From positions 83,792 through 147,791 of the forward strand of contig NZ_BCTJ01000008.1 in the NCBI RefSeq assembly GCF_001571225.1: 64,000 nt of DNA, written 5' to 3'. This DNA is from Hydrogenophaga palleronii NBRC 102513 (GTDB lineage Bacteria > Pseudomonadota > Gammaproteobacteria > Burkholderiales > Burkholderiaceae_C). Both the position numbers and the translations under genes were made by a program. The notes below the pieces were generated by a model. The model was not told where the DNA came from. It did no database searches and saw only the letters and a list, made by a program, of their open reading frames with translations. Positions 1-8,172 of the stretch are shown here, one piece after another. Positions within the stretch are counted from its first letter, which is position 1, and the number at the start of each line of letters is the position of its first letter.

Positions 1-2
1 GC

Positions 3-80
3 CCGAGCTACCGCAAGGAAGCGGCCGACGACGGCTGGAAGCGCGCCCTGGCCTGGTTCAAGCAGCACGGCGTGGCCTGA
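3..80 (+). CDS. C-terminal end of a dienelactone hydrolase family protein (partial)
   Basis: Only the last 25 codons are in the window; the gene enters from the left edge in frame 3 and stops with TGA at 78-80. The visible tail contains YRKEAADDGWKRALAWF, which matches the usual C-terminal helix of dienelactone hydrolase (alpha/beta hydrolase) proteins, where an AA-D-W-R-L-FF pattern ends the chain. The catalytic Cys/Asp/His residues lie outside the window, so activity cannot be judged. A good intrinsic terminator follows 27 bases after the stop. The family call rests on a short stretch and is moderate. Confidence 0.55.
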   Translation, partial: PSYRKEAADDGWKRALAWFKQHGVA

Positions 81-107
81 CGCGTCTCGCCGCGCCACAT
101 GCCCCGG

Positions 108-133
108 GGGCCGCTGACCAGCGGCCCTTTTTT
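108..133 (+). terminator. Rho-independent terminator after the dienelactone hydrolase gene
   Basis: GGGCCGCT (108-115) pairs perfectly with AGCGGCCC (120-127) across the loop GACC, followed by six T residues. It isolates the partial upstream gene from the ZIP transporter gene. Confidence 0.85.
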
Positions 134-234
134 ATGCCGGCAGCGAACACCGGCGATGGCCCGGGGTGCGGCGGCGGCGGGGCCGGTCTGTGCTTGCACG
201 ACAATCGGAGCACTGGTGAATCGAACGATAGAAC

Positions 235-1053
235 ATGACCCTGATTGCGATCCTGATCGGAACCATTGCCGCTGGCGTGGGCAGCGTCTGGCTGGCGGCC
301 CTGCTGGGCATGGCCATGCTGGCGCGTTACACCCAGCACATGCTGAGCCTGGCGGCCGGCGCACTCATGGCCACCGCCTTCATGCACCTGCTGCCCGAGG
401 CCTTCGAGAGCGAGGCCGGTGCCCACGAGCTGTTTGCCATGCTGCTGGGCGGCCTGGTGTTCTTTTTCCTGCTCGACAAGGCCGAGCTGTGGCACCACGG
501 GCATGAACACAACCAGGACGAAGCCGATGCCGCGCACGCGCATGGCCACGCCGCCCATGGGCACGGCCACGGCCATGCCCACCATCACCATCACGACCAT
601 GGGCCACGCTCCGGTGGCTGGGCGGTGCTGGCGGGCGACAGCGTGCACGCCTTTGGCGACGGCATCCTGATCGCCTCGGCCTTCATGGCCGACATGCGCC
701 TGGGTGTGGTGGCGGCCCTGGCCGTGCTGGCGCACGAGGTGCCGCACCACATGGGTGATCTGGTGGTGCTGCGCCACACCTCGCGCAACTCGCGCGCGGC
801 GCTGGTCAAGGTGTCGCTGGCAGGCACCGTCACCGCGCTCGGCGGCCTGGTGGGTTACTTCATGCTCAACCAGCTGCAGGACTACCTGCCGTACTTCCTG
901 GTCGCCGCGTCCAGCAGCTTCGTCTACGTGGCGCTGGCCGACCTGATTCCCCAGCTGCAGAAACGCCTGAGCCTGGCGGCCACGGTGGCGCAGATCGCCT
1001 GGCTGCTCGTCGGCATCGGGCTGGTGACGCTGGTGAGCGGCCTCGCACACTGA
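235..1053 (+). CDS. ZIP family metal (zinc/iron) transporter with His-rich loop
   Basis: The product is a 272-residue inner-membrane protein of the ZIP (SLC39-like) family, expected to move divalent metal ions into the cytoplasm. Hydrophobic segments occupy about residues 1-27, 35-60 and 70-82, and the C-terminal half has further membrane spans. Between them (about residues 88-125) is a very His-rich loop of HGHGHGHAHHHHH type, a likely metal-sensing or metal-buffering segment. The signature helix reads HEVPHHMGD where many homologues have HEIPHELGD, so the second Glu ligand is His here. The gene stands alone and converges on the sensor kinase; a CGACAAT -10-like element lies about 30 bases upstream. 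The metal specificity is not known from sequence. Confidence 0.85.
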   Translation: MTLIAILIGTIAAGVGSVWLAALLGMAMLARYTQHMLSLAAGALMATAFMHLLPEAFESEAGAHELFAMLLGGLVFFFLLDKAELWHHGHEHNQDEADAAHAHGHAAHGHGHGHAHHHHHDHGPRSGGWAVLAGDSVHAFGDGILIASAFMADMRLGVVAALAVLAHEVPHHMGDLVVLRHTSRNSRAALVKVSLAGTVTALGGLVGYFMLNQLQDYLPYFLVAASSSFVYVALADLIPQLQKRLSLAATVAQIAWLLVGIGLVTLVSGLAH

Positions 1054-1077
1054 GGCCGCGGGGGCAGCGCCCGCCCC

Positions 1078-3693
1078 TCAGGCCTTGCCGTTCTCGCGTG
1101 CGGGCGGTGTGCCCAGTGCGGCGGGGGCGGGCATGGCGTCACCGAACGAAAAGCGGAACTGAGCGCCCGCGCCGAGCTGGCCGTCGCCATGGATCTGGCC
1201 ACCATGGCGCTCGATGATGCGGCGCACCGTGGCCAGGCCGATGCCCGAGCCCTCGAACTCGCTCGGCATGTGCAGGCGCTGGAAGGGCTTGAACAGCTTG
1301 TCCGCGTAGGCCATCTCAAAGCCGACACCGTTGTCGCGCACGAAGAACATGGGCTGCTCCGACGCCTGCGCCGGCAGCTGGCCCCATTCGAGCACGGCGG
1401 GCTCGCGGTCACGCGTGTACTTGAACGCGTTGGACAACAGGTTCTCCAGCGCAATGCGCGCCAGGTGCGGGTCGCAATGCGCACGCAGGTCCGGGGCAAT
1501 GAGCAGCTCGATGGCGCGCCCGGGCTGTTGCTGGTGCTCCCGCTGCAGGATCTCCTCGACCATGGCGCTCAGGTCCACCATCTGGCGCTGCAGCACGCCC
1601 TGGCTCACGCGGGCGAGCGCCAGCAGGTCGCCGATCAGCGAGCCCATGCGCTGCGTGGACATGAGCACCCGGTCGAACAGCTGGCGCTCCTCGGCGCTCA
1701 GGCGCGGGCCCAGGGATTCGTCGAGCAGGCGGGTGAAGCCGTCGATGGAACGCAGGGGCGATTTCAGGTCGTGTGAGACCGAGTAGGCGAACGAGTCGAG
1801 TTCGGCGTTGAGCAATTGCAGGTCGGCGGTGCGCTCGCGCACGCGCTGCTCCAGCGTCTGGTTGAGACGGTGGATTTCGCGGTCGCGCCGCAGGCGCACC
1901 AGCTCGGCGTTGGCGCGGCTGGCAAAGATGGCGATCAGGGCCTGGACGTCCGGGCGCAGTTCCTCCGGTGAGCGCCAGAGCGCGAACAGCACGCCGATCG
2001 CAGTGCCGTCGGCGTCGCGCAGCGCTTTGCCCAGGTAGGCCTCGCAGCCTGAGGCGATCAGGCCGGTGGCCTGCGGATACCGCTGCGCCAGGCCCTGGGG
2101 GCAGACCAGCATGTCTTGCTGTTGCAAGGTGGTCTCGCAGGGCGTGGCGTCGATGGCGAAGCTGAAGTTGGGACGCGTCTGTCCGTCCTGCCGGATCGCG
2201 AGGCTGCGCACCCGCCCGTCGTCGCGGCATTCGCCGACCACCACCATGTCCGCGCCAATGGATTCGCAGAGGTGGCGGGTGAGGGCGCTGAAGAAGGCTT
2301 CGCCGGTTTCGGTGGCCACGCCCCGCGCGACGTTGAGCAGCAGCGACTCGCGCTTTTTCTCCGCGCTGATGTTGACGCTGCAGGCCAGGATGCAGGGCTC
2401 GCCGTCGATCTCGATCAGCTCGGCCGACACACGCACGTCAACCAGCGAACCGTCCTTGTGGCGCATGCTGGTTTCGTAGCCGTTCACGTGGCCGTCGCGC
2501 TGCAGGCGGGTGACGAAAGCCTGGCGGTCGTCCTGCGTGAGCCAGGCGCCGATGTCCACCGCGGTGCGGCCCATGATCTCTTCGGGCATCAGCCCCTGGG
2601 CGTGTTCCTTGGTGCTGTTGACCTCGATCACCGTGCCGTCCGACAGCCGCGAGATCGTCATGTTCAACGGGCTGAAGCGGAAGGCCTTGGCGAAGCGCTC
2701 CTCGGAGCGGCGCAGGCGCTCCATGACTTCGTTCTGCGCGCTCACGTCGTGGATGCTGGTGATGATCAGCTTGTCCTCGCGGTCGTTGCCCATTTCGCTC
2801 GAGATCAGGACATCGAAATGGCTGCCGTCCGCGCGCATGCAGCGCACCGGGTACTGCTCGGCGCGGCGCGCGGCGAACAGGAGGCTGAGGTAGTCGTCGC
2901 GGTGCGCCGGGACGGCCCAGAGGAAGTTGTCCTGGCGGCCCAGCACCTGGGCGCGGGTGAAGCCGAAGCAGCGCTCGAAGGCGGGGTTGACGTCGAGGAT
3001 CATGCCCGAGCGCGCCGACTGCGCCATCATCGGGCCCGGGCTGGTGCGGAAGATGCGCGCAAAACGTTCCAGGTTGCGGTCGCGCTCCTGTTCGGTTTTC
3101 CTGCGCAGCTCCAGTTCCTCACGCTGCCGCTCGAACGCCTCGCGCAGCTGGCGGCCGCTGTGGTGCACCATCACGCCGACCACCACCACGGTGACCGAGT
3201 GGGTGATCCAGACCCGCAGGCCGACCTCGAAGTAGGGCGTGGCGCTGAACCAGCCATTGACCTCGGCGTAGGTCAGCACACCCATGGCGCCCACGCTCGC
3301 GAGCACGGTGACGATCAGCGCGCGGCGCCCGAGGAAGATGCCGGCACCGGCCACCGCCGCGACGAACAGAAATCCCACCGCGGTGCGCACCGAACCGTAG
3401 CTGATCACCGAGAGTACAGCGGTGCACAGCGTGCCCAGCACCATCAGATGGGCCACATAGCGCGTGCGGTCCGTACGCACCAGACCGTAGGCGATGGCGG
3501 CCACCGCCACCAGGCAGGCGGCGATCCAGGCCTCGCGCTGGCCGGGAATGGCGAACACCAGGTCGATTACCAGCACCACCAGCGCGGCCAGGCCTGTGAG
3601 CAGCGCGAGCAGTTCCAGTATGCGTTTGGGGGGCTCCTGGCCGGGCGTTGTTGAAGTGGCGGGTTCCCGGGGGCGCAGGCGTGGGCGTGGCAT
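1078..3693 (-). CDS. Membrane-bound sensor histidine kinase with two PAS domains and a GAF domain
   Basis: The ATG at 3693 gives 871 residues and leaves 26 bases after the stop of the upstream sulfurtransferase gene; a longer reading frame to 3759 would overlap that gene and adds only low-complexity residues. Order of parts: about six membrane helices (roughly residues 25-175), a coiled linker, PAS 1, PAS 2, a GAF-like domain, a coiled coil, a HisKA helix with the phospho-acceptor in SVSHDLKSPLRS, and a HATPase domain with N, G1 (DNGVGF) and G2 (GSGIGLA) boxes. The organisation resembles bacteriophytochrome-like light/redox sensor kinases, but no conserved chromophore Cys is evident. There is no response regulator beside it. 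The signal is unknown. Confidence 0.88.
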   Translation of the reverse strand: MPRPRLRPREPATSTTPGQEPPKRILELLALLTGLAALVVLVIDLVFAIPGQREAWIAACLVAVAAIAYGLVRTDRTRYVAHLMVLGTLCTAVLSVISYGSVRTAVGFLFVAAVAGAGIFLGRRALIVTVLASVGAMGVLTYAEVNGWFSATPYFEVGLRVWITHSVTVVVVGVMVHHSGRQLREAFERQREELELRRKTEQERDRNLERFARIFRTSPGPMMAQSARSGMILDVNPAFERCFGFTRAQVLGRQDNFLWAVPAHRDDYLSLLFAARRAEQYPVRCMRADGSHFDVLISSEMGNDREDKLIITSIHDVSAQNEVMERLRRSEERFAKAFRFSPLNMTISRLSDGTVIEVNSTKEHAQGLMPEEIMGRTAVDIGAWLTQDDRQAFVTRLQRDGHVNGYETSMRHKDGSLVDVRVSAELIEIDGEPCILACSVNISAEKKRESLLLNVARGVATETGEAFFSALTRHLCESIGADMVVVGECRDDGRVRSLAIRQDGQTRPNFSFAIDATPCETTLQQQDMLVCPQGLAQRYPQATGLIASGCEAYLGKALRDADGTAIGVLFALWRSPEELRPDVQALIAIFASRANAELVRLRRDREIHRLNQTLEQRVRERTADLQLLNAELDSFAYSVSHDLKSPLRSIDGFTRLLDESLGPRLSAEERQLFDRVLMSTQRMGSLIGDLLALARVSQGVLQRQMVDLSAMVEEILQREHQQQPGRAIELLIAPDLRAHCDPHLARIALENLLSNAFKYTRDREPAVLEWGQLPAQASEQPMFFVRDNGVGFEMAYADKLFKPFQRLHMPSEFEGSGIGLATVRRIIERHGGQIHGDGQLGAGAQFRFSFGDAMPAPAALGTPPARENGKA

Positions 3694-3719
3694 GGGCAGT
3701 GGATGTCTGGAGTGAGGTC

Positions 3720-4577
3720 TCAGCCCTGCGCGATGGGCAGGCCTGGCGTGTTGCACCATTCGCTCCAGCTGCCCGGGAACAGGCTGGAGCGGCCCAGTCC
3801 GGCGACTTCCATGGCCAGCAGGTTCGGCACCGCGGACACGCCGCTGCCGCAGTGGTGCACCACGCTGGCCGGATCCCGGCCGGCGAGCAGGCGCTCGAAA
3901 TCGGCGCGCAGTTCGGCAGCCGGTTTGAAGCGGCCGTCGGCCGCCAGGTTGTCGGTGAAGGGGCGGTTCAGCGCGCCGGGGATGTGGCCGGCCACCGGGT
4001 CCAGCGGTTCGGTCTCGCCGCGGAAGCGGGCCGCGGCGCGTGCGTCGATCAAGGTCAGTTCGGGCCGACCGATGGCGGCGGCGATCGCGCCGGCCGTGCG
4101 GGTCTGCACCAGCGGGTCTTTGAGTTCAAAGCGGGTGGCGTGGGGCGTGGCGGCAGGACCGCTCTCGACGGCGCCACCGGCGGCTTTCCAGGCGGCCAGC
4201 CCGCCGTCGAGCACTGCTACCGCGTCATGGCCGCACCACTTGAGCATCCACCACAGGCGCCCGCTGGTGGCGATGGCGGCGCGGTCGAGCACCACCACCT
4301 GCATGCCGTTGGCCACGCCGAGGGCGCCGAGCCGGGCGGCAAAGGTTTCGCGCGAGGGCAGCGGGTGGCGTCCGCCGCTGGCGCGGTCGGCGCCGGTCTT
4401 GTTGCTCAGGTGTTCGTCCAGGTCCACGTGGACCGAGCCCGGCAGGTGTTCGGCCTCGAACTGGGCGCGGCCAGCGGCCGGCTTCATCAGGTCAAAACTG
4501 CAGTCCATCAGGCGCAGCGGCGTGGCGCTGGCGATGAGTTGCTGCAGTTCGGTGGCGGAGATCAGGGTCGTGTGCAT
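3720..4577 (-). CDS. sseA: Sulfurtransferase, 3-mercaptopyruvate/thiosulfate type (SseA-like)
   Basis: This is a 285-residue tandem-rhodanese protein. The N-terminal domain is inactive and the C-terminal domain carries the catalytic loop CGSGVSA with Cys at about 243. Loops of the form CGSGVT/SA are typical of 3-mercaptopyruvate sulfurtransferases, whereas classical thiosulfate sulfurtransferases have CRKGVT. The enzyme would move sulfur from mercaptopyruvate to a thiol acceptor or cyanide in the cytoplasm. The start at 4577 (MHTTLISATEL) was preferred to an upstream ATG at 4643, which would run back into the EamA gene. It lies in a minus-strand run with 25-26 base gaps on both sides and is probably co-transcribed with EamA. 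Confidence 0.87.
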   Translation of the reverse strand: MHTTLISATELQQLIASATPLRLMDCSFDLMKPAAGRAQFEAEHLPGSVHVDLDEHLSNKTGADRASGGRHPLPSRETFAARLGALGVANGMQVVVLDRAAIATSGRLWWMLKWCGHDAVAVLDGGLAAWKAAGGAVESGPAATPHATRFELKDPLVQTRTAGAIAAAIGRPELTLIDARAAARFRGETEPLDPVAGHIPGALNRPFTDNLAADGRFKPAAELRADFERLLAGRDPASVVHHCGSGVSAVPNLLAMEVAGLGRSSLFPGSWSEWCNTPGLPIAQG

Positions 4578-4602
4578 GCGTGCATTGTGGGGCAGGCCAC
4601 GC

Positions 4603-5493
4603 TCACAGCTCCTCGGGGGGCGCGTTGGGCACCGCGCGCGCACGCAGGGCGGTGGCGGTGATGCCGCTGACGGCGATCAGTGCCATGCCCAGCCAGCCAA
4701 TCAGCGGCAGGCGGTCGCCGAAGAACACCATGCCGTAGATGCCGCTGAAGATGATGCCGGAGTACTGCAGGTTGGCCACCACGATGGCGGCGCCACGCGA
4801 GTAGGCGCGCGTCATGCAGAGCTGGCCGAACAGGGCGAACAGGCCGACCGGCAGCAACCACAATGCGCTCGGCCAGTGCCACGGCGAGGTGCCCACCACC
4901 AGCATGCCGGCCCCGCCGGTCACCAGTGCCGCTATCGAAAAATAAAAAACCGTGCGCGTCTCGGGTTCGCCCGCGCGCGCCAGGGCCGCCACCTGCAGGT
5001 AGGCAAAGGCGGCGAACAGGCCGCTCATCAGGCCGGCCAGTGCGCCGGAGACCTGGTCGGGTGCCAGCGTCGGGCGCAGCATCAGCGCCACGCCGGCAAA
5101 GCCGAGCAGCACCGCGATGAACAGCGGGGCCTGCTGGCGGATCGGCGTGTTGCTCCGCTGCACCAGCACCGAGCCACCCAGCAGGAAGGTGGCGATCCAG
5201 ATGCTGCTCATGTAGTTGAGCGTCATGGCCGTGGCCAGCGGGAGGATGCCGATGGCAAAGAACCAGACGGTGAGCGAGATCACGCCGACGACGTTGCGCC
5301 ACAGGTGCATCATGGGCACCCGCGTGGACATCGGGATGCCGCCGACGCGCATCATGCACAGCAGCACCAGGGAGCCGACCAGGCCGCGGTAGAACACGAT
5401 CTCGAAGGTGTTGAAGTGCGCCGAGGCGAACTTCACGCACACCCCCATGGTGGAGAAAAACAGCGCGGCGAGCAGCATCCACAGGGCCTGCAT
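4603..5493 (-). CDS. EamA (DMT) family inner-membrane transporter
   Basis: The 296-residue product is almost entirely hydrophobic, with ten predicted membrane helices formed by two EamA repeats (about residues 5-135 and 150-285). The family contains exporters of amino acids and small metabolites; the substrate cannot be read from the sequence. The ATG at 5493 follows the Rieske oxygenase stop (5540) by 46 bases and the stop precedes sseA by 25 bases, so it fits the middle of a four-gene unit. The C-terminus is a short charged tail ending PPEEL. Confidence 0.85.
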   Translation of the reverse strand: MQALWMLLAALFFSTMGVCVKFASAHFNTFEIVFYRGLVGSLVLLCMMRVGGIPMSTRVPMMHLWRNVVGVISLTVWFFAIGILPLATAMTLNYMSSIWIATFLLGGSVLVQRSNTPIRQQAPLFIAVLLGFAGVALMLRPTLAPDQVSGALAGLMSGLFAAFAYLQVAALARAGEPETRTVFYFSIAALVTGGAGMLVVGTSPWHWPSALWLLPVGLFALFGQLCMTRAYSRGAAIVVANLQYSGIIFSGIYGMVFFGDRLPLIGWLGMALIAVSGITATALRARAVPNAPPEEL

Positions 5494-5539
5494 GCGTCAG
5501 GCTCCCGGGAGGTGCGTGGGGATCAGCGGGCCGATGGCA

Positions 5540-6688
5540 TCAACCCGCGAGGGCACCGCTCATCTGGCGGCGGTACCACTCGTGGAAGTGCTGCATGCCA
5601 TCTTCCATCGGGCTCTGGTAAGGGCCAACCTCGTTGTCGCCGCGCGCCAGCAAGGCCTTGCGGCCGGCGTCCATGCGTTCGGCGATCTCGTCGTCTTCGA
5701 TGCAGGTCTCCATGTAGGCCTCGCGCTGGGCCTCGACGAAGTCGCGCTCGAAGGCCGCGATTTCTTCCGGGTAGTAGAACTCCACCATGTTGATGGTCTT
5801 GTCCACGCTCACCGGGTGCAGGGTCGACACCGTGAGCACGTGGGGGTACCACTCGATCATGATGTGCGGGTAATAGGTGAGCCAGATCGCACCGTGCTCC
5901 GGCATCTGGCCCTGGCGGTACTGCATGAGCTGTTCGTGCCAGCGCTGGTAGACCGGGCTGCCGGCCTTGCCGAGCAGGTTGCCCGGGCCCACCGTCTGCA
6001 CCGAGTACTCGGGCTTGAACTCCCAGCGCAGGTCGTCGCAGGTGACGAAGCCGCCCAGGCCGGGGTGGAAGGGGGCGACGTGGTAGTCCTCCAGATAGAC
6101 CTCGATGAAGGTCTTCCAGTTGTAGTTGCACTCGTGCAGCTCCACGTGGTCGAGCACCATGCCCTCGAAGTCGAGCGCGGCGCGTGGCCCCAGGTCGGCC
6201 AGGTCGGCCTGGATGTCGCGGCCGTTGTCTTCGAACAGCAGGCCGTTCCACTCGCGCAGCGGGTAGTTGTTGAGGTTCAGGCAGGGGTCCTGCTCGAAGT
6301 GCGGCGCACCCAGCAGTTGCCCGGCCTGTGAGCCGCCCGTGCCGCTGTAGGTCCAGCGGTGCAGCGGGCAGACGATGTTGCCGCCGGCACTGCCGCTGCG
6401 CGTGTCGTTGAGGTTGCCACGGCCCTTGAGCATCATCGCCTGGCGGTGCCGGCAGACGTTGGAGACCAGCTCGATGCCGGATTCGGTGCGCACGAGTGCA
6501 CGACCGCCGGCCTCTTGCGGCAGGGTGTGGTAGTCCCCGACGTTGGGAACCGAAAGCTGGTGCCCCACATAACGGGGCCCGCGCTGGAAGAGGATGTTCC
6601 TCTCGCGCTCGAAGAGCGCTTCGCTGAAGTAGCTGGAAACTGGAAGTTGGCTTGCGGCCTGCTGCAGTTGAAGACTTAAATCAGACAT
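5540..6688 (-). CDS. Rieske-type aromatic ring-hydroxylating oxygenase, alpha subunit
   Basis: The 382-residue protein has an N-terminal Rieske [2Fe-2S] domain (CRH near residue 79 and CPLH near 107) and a C-terminal catalytic domain with the mononuclear iron motif EDYHVAPFH. The Rieske ligand pairs are about 25 residues apart, longer than the 16-17 common in the family, because of a Gly/Ser-rich insertion. No ferredoxin, reductase or beta subunit is encoded nearby, so it must borrow an electron donor. It sits divergent to xseB-ispA-dxs. The substrate is unknown; ring hydroxylation or oxidative N/O-demethylation are both possible for this family. Confidence 0.85.
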   Translation of the reverse strand: MSDLSLQLQQAASQLPVSSYFSEALFERERNILFQRGPRYVGHQLSVPNVGDYHTLPQEAGGRALVRTESGIELVSNVCRHRQAMMLKGRGNLNDTRSGSAGGNIVCPLHRWTYSGTGGSQAGQLLGAPHFEQDPCLNLNNYPLREWNGLLFEDNGRDIQADLADLGPRAALDFEGMVLDHVELHECNYNWKTFIEVYLEDYHVAPFHPGLGGFVTCDDLRWEFKPEYSVQTVGPGNLLGKAGSPVYQRWHEQLMQYRQGQMPEHGAIWLTYYPHIMIEWYPHVLTVSTLHPVSVDKTINMVEFYYPEEIAAFERDFVEAQREAYMETCIEDDEIAERMDAGRKALLARGDNEVGPYQSPMEDGMQHFHEWYRRQMSGALAG

Positions 6689-6708
6689 GTGGTCCTGACC
6701 TAGAGACT

Positions 6709-6839
6709 CCCCCTATGAAGGGGCAGGTAAGCGCTGTGCTCGTCAGACGAATTCGCGCGGGATGGGTGGGGTGGTGCGTCCCTCCGGACAGGAACTGTCC
6801 GTAGTGAAGAAGTGAGGAAAAAAGGAAGGCGGATTGTAC
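6709..6839 (-). promoter_or_regulatory. Leader of the Rieske oxygenase gene with two inverted repeats and a TACAAT -10
   Basis: On the minus strand TACAAT (6838-6833) is the best -10 for the oxygenase gene, giving a leader of roughly 140 nt. Within it lie the perfect inverted repeat CGGACAG-GAA-CTGTCCG (6785-6801) and, near the start codon, a small hairpin of CCCC/GGGG type (about 6709-6724). The first could be an operator or an RNA stem; no convincing -35 was seen. Confidence 0.4.
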
Positions 6840-6986
6840 CCCGGGGGGCACAGCCCTGGCCGGGCATAAAATGCCCCTTTGACACGGCTCCATTGCGCAG
6901 CACGCGACCGGCTCCCGGCAGGCGTTTCACCACCAGGCAGACCGTCATCGGCGGCCTGCGCCGAATGGACCCAGAACACAGAACCC

Positions 6987-7244
6987 ATGCCCACTCCATC
7001 TACCCCCCGAGCGAGCCGAGCGGCCACCCCGTCCAACGCCCCATCCAGCTACGAAGCTGCCCTGGAAGAACTGGAACAGCTGGTGGCCCAGCTCGATGCC
7101 GGCCAGTTGCCGCTCGACCAGTTGCTCACGCGCTACCAGCGCGGTGCCGAGTTGCTGGCGTTCTGCCGCACCCGGCTGGAAGACGTGGAGAACCAGATCA
7201 AGGTGCTCGAAGGCGGCACGCTCAAACCCTGGGACGCCGCGTGA
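6987..7244 (+). CDS. xseB: Exodeoxyribonuclease VII small subunit
   Basis: This 85-residue protein has the XseB core [19 protein letters not shown] followed by the second helix ending [11 protein letters not shown]. XseB binds in several copies to XseA and is required for processive single-strand exonuclease activity in the cytoplasm. The start at 6987 gives the usual family length; the Ser/Thr/Pro/Ala-rich first 20 residues are normal in this group. XseA is not in the window. The stop overlaps the next gene as GTGA, so xseB, ispA and dxs form one unit, a linkage well known in proteobacteria. Confidence 0.93.
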   Translation: MPTPSTPRASRAATPSNAPSSYEAALEELEQLVAQLDAGQLPLDQLLTRYQRGAELLAFCRTRLEDVENQIKVLEGGTLKPWDAA

Positions 7245-8146
7245 GCGCCGTGTTGTCCGACACCCAGGATTTCCGGACCTGGCGCCAGGCGCAGCAGGAT
7301 ACGGTCGAACGCGCACTGGAGCGCTGGGTACCGGCCGACGCGCCGGCCGGCCTGGGCGACGCCATGCGTTATGCCGTGCTCGACGGCGGCAAGCGCCTGC
7401 GCCCGCTGCTGGTGCTGGCCACCTGCGAGGCCGTCGGTGGCCACCACGCGGCGGCGCTGCGCGCGGCCTGTGCGGTGGAGCTCATTCACGCCTACTCGCT
7501 GGTGCACGACGACATGCCCTGCATGGACAACGACGTGCTGCGACGGGGCAAGCCCACGGTGCACGTGCAGTTCGGCGAGGCGCAGGCCCTGCTGGCCGGT
7601 GACGCACTGCAGGCGCTGGCGTTTGAACTGCTGGTGCCGGGCGACGACAGCGTGGGCGACGCGATGAGCGCGCGCCTGTGCCGCCTGCTGGCGCTGGCCG
7701 CCGGTGCCGACGGCATGGCCGGTGGCCAGGCGGTTGATCTGGCCAGCGTGGGCATCGCGCTGAACCAGGGCGCACTCGAAGCCATGCACCGCCGCAAGAC
7801 CGGCGCCCTGCTGCAGGCCAGCGTCACCATGGGTGCGGCCACCGGTGTGGTGTCCGCCGCAGCGCATGCCGCGCTGGTGCAATACGGCGCCAGCCTGGGC
7901 CTGGCGTTCCAGGTGGTGGACGACATCCTGGACGTGACGGCTGACTCCGCCACCCTGGGCAAGACCGCCGGCAAGGACGCCGCGGCCGACAAGCCCACCT
8001 TCGTTTCCCTGCTCGGCCTGGGTGAGGCCCAGGCCTATGCCGACCGCGTGCTGGCACAGGCGCACGACGCCCTGCGCCAGAGCGGCCTGGCCCACACCGA
8101 CACCCTGCACGCCCTGGCCGACTGGGTGGGACGGCGCGCGTCCTGA
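7241..8146 (+). CDS. ispA: (2E,6E)-farnesyl diphosphate synthase
   Basis: The 301-residue protein is a class I polyprenyl synthase that condenses isopentenyl diphosphate with dimethylallyl and geranyl diphosphate. The first Asp-rich motif reads DDMPCMDND, the four-residue spacing typical of bacterial farnesyl synthases, and the second reads [12 protein letters not shown], which binds isopentenyl diphosphate, is near residue 47. I chose the GTG at 7241, which overlaps the xseB stop (GTGA) and suggests translational coupling; a second GTG at 7250 is possible. Product supplies quinone, undecaprenyl and related lipids, with dxs immediately downstream feeding the same pathway. Confidence 0.93.
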   Translation: MSAVLSDTQDFRTWRQAQQDTVERALERWVPADAPAGLGDAMRYAVLDGGKRLRPLLVLATCEAVGGHHAAALRAACAVELIHAYSLVHDDMPCMDNDVLRRGKPTVHVQFGEAQALLAGDALQALAFELLVPGDDSVGDAMSARLCRLLALAAGADGMAGGQAVDLASVGIALNQGALEAMHRRKTGALLQASVTMGAATGVVSAAAHAALVQYGASLGLAFQVVDDILDVTADSATLGKTAGKDAAADKPTFVSLLGLGEAQAYADRVLAQAHDALRQSGLAHTDTLHALADWVGRRAS

Positions 8147-8172
8147 CCTTTCACGCGAGCCCGTTCCCCCAC

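Noticed and set aside
1051..1080. TGAGG/CCTCA inverted repeat as terminator between the ZIP and kinase genes
   Set aside because: Arms include the stop codons and there is no T tract; weak stem in GC-rich context.
3703..5793. Long plus-strand frame opposite sseA and the EamA gene
   Set aside because: Its translation has no recognisable domain, while both minus-strand genes have clear motifs.
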